NCBI GenBank assembly: GCA_036266835.1
Contig: DATAXD010000031.1
Span: forward strand, 1 to 11,331
Reading direction: 5' to 3'
Length of the DNA: 11,331 nt
Source: Galbitalea sp036266835
GTDB lineage: Bacteria > Actinomycetota > Actinomycetes > Actinomycetales > Microbacteriaceae
How positions within the stretch are numbered: the first letter of the stretch is position 1; every line of letters begins with the position of its first letter. The notes under the pieces are model-generated. The model had not been told where the DNA came from, made no database searches, and saw only the letters and a list, made by a program, of their open reading frames with translations. Below, in pieces: positions 7,397-11,331 of the stretch. A program made the position numbers and the translations under genes.

Positions 7397-8350
7397 TTGA
7401 CATACGGCGGAATGGGCGATCTCCCAGGGACGAGCAACCGTCGCGAGGCAGCAAGAGACAAGGCCCGTGCGATTCGTGAAGAGCATCGCAAGGAAGAACG
7501 ACGTCGGCGCATCCGGCTGCAGGCTCTCATCGCGGTCGCTCTCGTCGTCATTGCCGCGATCATCGCGTACACGCTGATCAGCAGTCAGGGCGGCGGTGAC
7601 AGCGGCCCGCAGAACATGGCCAGTGACGGCATCGTCATCGGCAAGGACTTCAAGGCGGAGAGAACGCCCGGGCTCGCATCGGGCGAAAGCCCCATACCGA
7701 CGGCTCGCGACAAGAAGTCGAGCGTCGTCAGCATCCGCGTCTACCTCGACTACTTCTGCCCGGAATGCAAGCAGTTCGAATCGGCCAACAGATCGCAGCT
7801 GACGAGTTGGCTCAAGAGCGGAGCGATCACCCTCGAGATCCACCCGATCGCCATCTTCGACCGCAACTCGCTCGGGAGCCTGTACTCGTCGCGCTCAGCG
7901 AACGCCGGCGCGTGCGTCGCCAACTATTCGCCGGACGACTACTGGGCATTCACGCAGCAAATGTATGCGAGCCAGCCCAAAGCGGGCACCGGAGGACTCG
8001 ACAACGGCCAGATCGTGGCGGTGATCAGGACCGCTGGTGCACATAACCTTTCAAAAATCACCAGCTGCGTGAACTCTGACAAATTCAAGGACTGGGTTTC
8101 CGCATCCACTTCGCGTGCCCTGACCGGGCCGCTACCCGACTCGACCGCGAAGAAGGTTCCAGGAACGCTCACCGTCATCGTTGATGGCCAGGATTTTCCG
8201 ATCACCAGTGCGGATGTGAGAAGCGCTGCGGCCTTCGCGGCATTCGTCGAGCAGGCGGCCGGCTCGCAATTCGACTCGAGCGGGTCGACCCCGTCGCCGA
8301 CACCGACACCGACATCGATCCCCATCCCCGTTCCCACCCCCACGAAATAG
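7397..8350 (+). CDS. Membrane-anchored DsbA-like thioredoxin-fold protein
   Basis: Protein of 317 residues from TTG 7397 (312 from ATG 7412). Residues ~13-40 are a charged, coiled-coil-prone cytoplasmic segment (NRREAARDKARAIREEHRKE), then one membrane helix at ~42-61 and an extracytoplasmic DsbA-like domain. VYLDYFCPECKQFE carries the CPEC redox motif (Cys121, Cys124), so a role in making or reshuffling disulfides outside the membrane is likely. Two further cysteines (Cys173, Cys224) could pair with each other. The normally near-invariant cis-proline of this fold appears to be replaced: the loop reads VPGTLTVIVDG with Leu258 where GTPT is usual. The C-terminus (297-317) is a Pro/Thr/Ser-rich tail that may reach into the wall. 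The start codon is the main uncertainty; a thiol-reductase role is an alternative. Confidence 0.85.
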   Translation: MTYGGMGDLPGTSNRREAARDKARAIREEHRKEERRRRIRLQALIAVALVVIAAIIAYTLISSQGGGDSGPQNMASDGIVIGKDFKAERTPGLASGESPIPTARDKKSSVVSIRVYLDYFCPECKQFESANRSQLTSWLKSGAITLEIHPIAIFDRNSLGSLYSSRSANAGACVANYSPDDYWAFTQQMYASQPKAGTGGLDNGQIVAVIRTAGAHNLSKITSCVNSDKFKDWVSASTSRALTGPLPDSTAKKVPGTLTVIVDGQDFPITSADVRSAAAFAAFVEQAAGSQFDSSGSTPSPTPTPTSIPIPVPTPTK

Positions 8351-8372
8351 TCGTGCGATGGCAGCTGCCCCG

Positions 8373-8394
8373 GTTGCCGCCGGTGCCCGGCAGC
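8373..8394 (+). terminator. Weak hairpin between the DsbA-like and response-regulator genes
   Basis: GTTGCCG (8373-8379) can pair with CGGCAGC (8388-8394) through seven pairs, one of them G-U, around an 8-nt loop, about 22 nt after the DsbA-like stop. There is no U-tract. A neighbouring self-complementary GGCAGCTGCC at 8360-8369 offers competing folds. It may attenuate read-through into the two-component genes, or have no role. Confidence 0.25.
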
Positions 8395-8417
8395 AGTGGC
8401 AGCGATAGTCTGCTCGC

Positions 8418-8422
8418 GGAGG
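8418..8422 (+). promoter_or_regulatory. Ribosome binding site deciding the response-regulator start
   Basis: GGAGG lies 6 nt before GTG 8429, an ideal spacing. It selects this GTG over the in-frame ATG at 8396, which lacks a ribosome site and would add 11 residues unlike the usual receiver-domain N-terminus. The ATG at 8424 is out of frame. Confidence 0.8.
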
Positions 8423-8428
8423 CATGCA

Positions 8429-9103
8429 GTGCGCATTCTGGTGATCGAGGATGACCCCGAAATGGGTCTGCTGTTATCCAACTGGCTCAGGGAACAAGGA
8501 TTTCAGCCGGAACTCTTCGAGAACGGACTCGACGGCCTGAACGCGTTTGCGGCGGGAGCGTTCGATGTCGCGGCCATCGACGTGATGCTGCCGGGAATGA
8601 CCGGTTTCGAAGTCTGCCATCGTATTCGCCAGAGCGGGAGCACGATTCCGATCGTGATGATCACGGCTCGGGATGCCGTGGAGGATCGGGTGCGGGGCCT
8701 CGATTTCGGGGCGGATGACTACATCATCAAGCCGTTCGACTTCTCGGAGCTTGGGGCAAGGCTTCGAGCGCTGTTTCGCCGTGACGCGGTCGGTCAGAAG
8801 ACTTTGCTCCAGGTCGGACGCGTCAGCATCGACTCCATGGCCACGGAAGTTCGCGTGGACGGCCGTCGAGTAACGATGAGCCTGAAGGAGTTTGCGCTGC
8901 TCCGCCTGCTGGCGCAGAGCCTCGGGATGACCGTGACGCGCGAGGTGATCCTGCGGGAGATCTGGGGCTCCTCGGAGTTCATCCATCCCAACATCGTCGA
9001 GCAGTACGTCAGCTTCGTCCGGCACAAGTTGGATCCCGCGGAAGCCGGGGTGTCAATCAAGACGATCCGCGGCAGTGGGTACTCTCTCGAGCTCGCGCGA
9101 TGA
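8429..9103 (+). CDS. Two-component response regulator, OmpR/PhoB family
   Basis: DNA-binding transcription factor controlled by phosphorylation, 224 residues, normal for the family. The receiver domain (1-~115) starts MRILVIEDDP with acidic pocket residues Glu7, Asp8 and Asp9. Phospho-acceptor Asp51 lies in AAIDVMLPG, the switch Thr79 in MITA, and Lys101 in IIKPFD. The C-terminal winged helix (~128-224) has LKEFALLRLLAQ, then VTREVILREIWG, the recognition helix region NIVEQYVSFVRHKL and the closing wing IKTIRGSGYSLE. The start is GTG 8429, set by the GGAGG upstream. Its stop overlaps the histidine kinase start by 4 nt (ATGA), so the two are surely a cognate pair in one operon. Signal and targets are unknown; the adjacent DsbA-like and glycerophosphotransferase genes are plausible targets by position only. 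Confidence 0.95.
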   Translation: MRILVIEDDPEMGLLLSNWLREQGFQPELFENGLDGLNAFAAGAFDVAAIDVMLPGMTGFEVCHRIRQSGSTIPIVMITARDAVEDRVRGLDFGADDYIIKPFDFSELGARLRALFRRDAVGQKTLLQVGRVSIDSMATEVRVDGRRVTMSLKEFALLRLLAQSLGMTVTREVILREIWGSSEFIHPNIVEQYVSFVRHKLDPAEAGVSIKTIRGSGYSLELAR

Positions 9104-10485
9104 GCTGGCTGCGGGGTCTGTCGATCCGAACCCGGATCACGCTGGGTACGGTGGTCGTCGCGCTGATCCTGTCGGTGGTCGCAGGCGCTCTACTCGAATT
9201 GGACGTGGAGTCGATTGTTCGCGACACCACGGTGCGACTGCTCGCGGCAGATTCCGCACCCTTCGAAGCGGCCATTCGCAAGAATCCGACCGACCCGCAG
9301 CTCGCGGTGGGCGAGGGTCAACTGGTCGCGATCATTCGCCCCAACCGGGTAACCGTTCTGAGCGACCTGCCGGACAGTCTTCGCGATGTGTATCGGCAGC
9401 TGAGATCGTTTCACGAGGCACCGCGAAGCGTAAATCACGACGGTCGTCAATTTCTCGTTCGCAACGAACGGGTGTGGACGCCGCAGGGCACCTGGCATGT
9501 CATTGCAGCACGCAGCCTTGAGCCCGGGAACCTCGTGCTGAGTCAACTGCGACTGACGCTGGTTGTCGGGGTGATCGTCCTGTTCGTGATTTTCGGCGCA
9601 GCATCGTGGATTCTCTCCGGCGCGGCGTTGCGCCCGGTCGCACGGATGCGAAGGCAGGCCCAGCTTCTCGACCTACAGGACCGGCTCGGCGGCGCAGCAC
9701 TCCCGGTTGGTCCGGCGCGCGACGAACTCGCCGCGCTAGCCCTGACCCTCAACGGGTTTCTTGCCAGAAACCGAAAGCTCGTTGATCGTGAACGACAGAT
9801 GATCCTTGATGCCAGCCATGAGTTGCGCACGCCGCTGGCCATTCTGTCAGCGCAGCTCGACGAGGTTTCGGCTGCGGTGCGCCGAGGCAAGGATCCCCAG
9901 ATCCTCGTCGAACGCACGAGGTCGACGACTCGCCGGCTTTCGCTCCTCACCACGAACCTTCTTGAACTCTCCCAATTGGAGGCGGGCGGCGGCGCTGCGA
10001 CGAGTACCTGGGCTCGGCTCTCACTCGAGACGTCCGCAGCCATCGATCGTGCGCGCATTCTTGGTCAATCCCGCCGAGTCCTGGTCGACTTCGATGTCGC
10101 GGATGTCACGGCCGATAACGAATATTCGGTAGCCGACTCGAGTTTCGGGCGGCTCATCGACAACCTCCTGGCCAACGCGATCACCGCCGCACCCGATGGA
10201 TCGACGGTCTCTCTTGAACTTCGTCAGGACGAATCCGCGCTGGTGTTGACCGTTGCCGATCAGGGTCGCGGGATGCCGGAAGAGTTCATGGCCATTGCAC
10301 TGGATCGATTCACGCGTCCAGACGGGGCCCGGCAGCGTGATAGCGGCGGAAGCGGGCTCGGGCTCGCGATTGTTGCGGCGATCGTGTCGGCTGCCGGAGG
10401 CAGCACTCAACTCATCAACGGCAGTCCGGGGTTCACCTTCTGCGTGCGGTTGCCTGCCATCGGTGTCGGTGACCTGCGAGACTGA
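9100..10485 (+). CDS. Sensor histidine kinase
   Basis: Membrane sensor kinase partner of the preceding regulator, 461 residues. TM1 is at ~12-33 and TM2 at ~152-174, enclosing an extracytoplasmic sensor segment of about 118 residues with no family I recognise. A HAMP-like linker follows (~175-227, with LRPVARMRRQ). The dimerisation and phospho-acceptor motif is DASHELRTPLAILSAQ with His240. The ATPase domain shows the N-box RLIDNLLANA (Asn355, Asn359), the G1 box VADQGRGMP (Asp387) and the G2 box SGGSGLGLAIV (~415-425), so it looks catalytically complete. ATG 9100 overlaps the regulator stop and is translationally coupled. The ligand or stress it senses cannot be inferred from the sequence. 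Confidence 0.95.
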   Translation: MSWLRGLSIRTRITLGTVVVALILSVVAGALLELDVESIVRDTTVRLLAADSAPFEAAIRKNPTDPQLAVGEGQLVAIIRPNRVTVLSDLPDSLRDVYRQLRSFHEAPRSVNHDGRQFLVRNERVWTPQGTWHVIAARSLEPGNLVLSQLRLTLVVGVIVLFVIFGAASWILSGAALRPVARMRRQAQLLDLQDRLGGAALPVGPARDELAALALTLNGFLARNRKLVDRERQMILDASHELRTPLAILSAQLDEVSAAVRRGKDPQILVERTRSTTRRLSLLTTNLLELSQLEAGGGAATSTWARLSLETSAAIDRARILGQSRRVLVDFDVADVTADNEYSVADSSFGRLIDNLLANAITAAPDGSTVSLELRQDESALVLTVADQGRGMPEEFMAIALDRFTRPDGARQRDSGGSGLGLAIVAAIVSAAGGSTQLINGSPGFTFCVRLPAIGVGDLRD

Positions 10486-10496
10486 AACTCCGTACA

Positions 10497-10510
10497 GGAA
10501 CGCTGGTTCC
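10497..10510 (+). promoter_or_regulatory. Short inverted repeat between the kinase and glycerophosphotransferase genes
   Basis: GGAAC (10497-10501) and GTTCC (10506-10510) form a perfect repeat around GCTG, 12 nt after the kinase stop. It could be the base of a weak terminator for the two-component operon or an operator for the next gene. There is no U-tract. No convincing -35/-10 pair was found in the 64-bp gap. Confidence 0.3.
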
Positions 10511-10549
10511 GATGAGTTCGGGAGGTGCACCGCGGATACCGTCGAAGAC

Positions 10550-11331
10550 GTGCCGAGGCTAACTCCACGTGCGTTGGCGGGTCGTCTGCTGCGAGCCGCG
10601 ACGTACGAGGCGTACGCGTTCTGGCGTCGTCGCCCGGTGCGCCCAAACGTGGTGATGTACGAATCCTTCGCGGGAAACGGCGTCCTGTGCAACCCGGAGG
10701 CCATCTTCCGCAAGCTCATCTCCGATCCGGAGTTCGTCGATTTCGAGCACGTCTGGGCGTTGGGTAGCCGCCGGGATAATGCCGCGGTCGTACGCGAGTT
10801 CAGGCACGATCGGCGAGTGCGTTTCGTCAGGATGCGTTCCATCGGCTACTTCAAGGCGCTCGCGACATCCGGTTATCTGATCAACAACGCGACGTTCCCG
10901 CAGGAATTTGGCAAGCGCGAGCGCCAGATCTACCTGAACACCTGGCACGGCACACCGCTCAAGCGGATGGGTTACGACATCGGCGACCCGGCGAGTCGGG
11001 TCGGGAACGTCATTCGAAACTTTCTCAACGCGGACTACCTGGTGGCCGCGAACGAGTTCATGGTCGACCAGATGTATGAGAAGGCTCACCGGCTCGAGAA
11101 TGTCTATCGGGGGCAGATCATCGAGGAGGGCTATCCGCGAATCGATCGTCAGCTCATGACCCCGGAGCAGCGAGCGGCGGCTCTGGCTCAGCTCGAAGCA
11201 TCGGGCATCCATCCGGACGGCCGGAAGATTATCCTGTATGCCCCGACCTGGAAAGGGACCAACTTCAATCGCCCCGAGGATGATGCAGAGAACCTCATTG
11301 CCCGTGTGGCTGAGATCAGTGCGGGCATCGA
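10550..11331 (+). CDS. CDP-glycerol glycerophosphotransferase family protein (TagF-like), 3' truncated by the window edge
   Basis: Peripheral membrane transferase that moves glycerol-phosphate (or a related polyol-phosphate) from a CDP donor to a wall-polymer acceptor at the cytoplasmic face. The first 260 residues are present. Signatures are NTWHGTPLKRMGYD (putative catalytic His133 in the family's HGTPxK motif), EEGYPRID (194-199, usually GYPRND) and ILYAPTWK (228-235). The basic N-terminus (RRRPVRP) could touch membrane lipids. GTG 10550 is the only good in-frame start before the conserved VVMYESFAGNG segment, but only a weak GAAG lies near it; a better GGGAGG at 10520-10525 is too far upstream. 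The gene follows the kinase by 64 nt. Family members can be primers (TagB-like) or polymerases (TagF-like); these cannot be told apart from this fragment. Confidence 0.9.
   Translation, partial: MPRLTPRALAGRLLRAATYEAYAFWRRRPVRPNVVMYESFAGNGVLCNPEAIFRKLISDPEFVDFEHVWALGSRRDNAAVVREFRHDRRVRFVRMRSIGYFKALATSGYLINNATFPQEFGKRERQIYLNTWHGTPLKRMGYDIGDPASRVGNVIRNFLNADYLVAANEFMVDQMYEKAHRLENVYRGQIIEEGYPRIDRQLMTPEQRAAALAQLEASGIHPDGRKIILYAPTWKGTNFNRPEDDAENLIARVAEISAGI

Noticed and set aside
7397..7402. TTGACA as a -35 promoter box
   Set aside because: It is a perfect consensus, but no -10-like sequence lies 16-18 bp downstream (the region is GC-rich), and the bases are better explained as the start codon and second codon of the DsbA-like gene.
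8295..8340. Short tandem repeats (CCGACA/CCCAC units), considered as CRISPR-like or regulatory repeats
   Set aside because: They are in frame and encode the Pro/Thr tail of the DsbA-like protein; units are too short and irregular for a CRISPR array.
10559..11212. Minus-strand open frame (217 codons) opposite the TagF-like gene
   Set aside because: The plus strand encodes HGTPLK, GYPRID and APTWK motifs; the minus frame shows no domain.

Overview
The window looks like chromosomal DNA from a high-GC actinobacterium, most likely of the family Microbacteriaceae. This is inferred from the G/C-rich third codon positions, frequent GTG starts, a lysine/arginine/glycine-rich tail on RlmB, a UgpC/MsiK-type sugar ATPase next to a DUF4032 protein, and a membrane-anchored DsbA-like protein with a charged N-terminus. 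No phage gene, transposase, CRISPR array, tRNA or rRNA was seen. Coding density is high, and the window opens and closes inside genes.

Layout. (1) 1-2272, plus strand: the 3' part of cysS (cysteinyl-tRNA synthetase), followed 13 nt later by rlmB (23S rRNA 2'-O-methyltransferase). (2) 2273-2404: a convergent junction filled by a 107-bp element with perfect 33-bp inverted arms, probably a bidirectional terminator. (3) 2405-7160, minus strand, read right to left: an MsiK/UgpC-type ABC ATPase, an intrinsic terminator, a kinase-like DUF4032 protein, then an MMPL/RND exporter. (4) 7161-7396: a divergent promoter region with candidate promoters both ways, a 14-bp palindrome inside the ABC promoter spacer and repeated CCGTTC boxes. 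(5) 7397-10485, plus strand: a membrane-anchored DsbA-like thioredoxin-fold protein, then an OmpR-type response regulator and a sensor histidine kinase that overlap by 4 nt. (6) 10550 to the end: the N-terminal 260 residues of a CDP-glycerol glycerophosphotransferase (TagF-like), an enzyme of teichoic-acid-type polymer synthesis.

How the genes may work together. cysS-rlmB is a translation module unrelated to the rest. The remainder has an envelope and transport theme: an ATPase without permeases that probably powers several sugar importers, a kinase-fold protein coupled to an MMPL exporter, an extracytoplasmic thiol protein, a two-component system and a wall-polymer transferase. A functional link between these blocks is inference from adjacency only.

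Most worth a second look: the perfect 33-bp inverted repeat, the terminator placed inside the ABC-DUF4032-MMPL series, the loss of the cis-proline in the DsbA-like protein, and the DUF4032 kinase-fold/MMPL pairing. None of these proves a new system. Most genes here belong to recognisable families.
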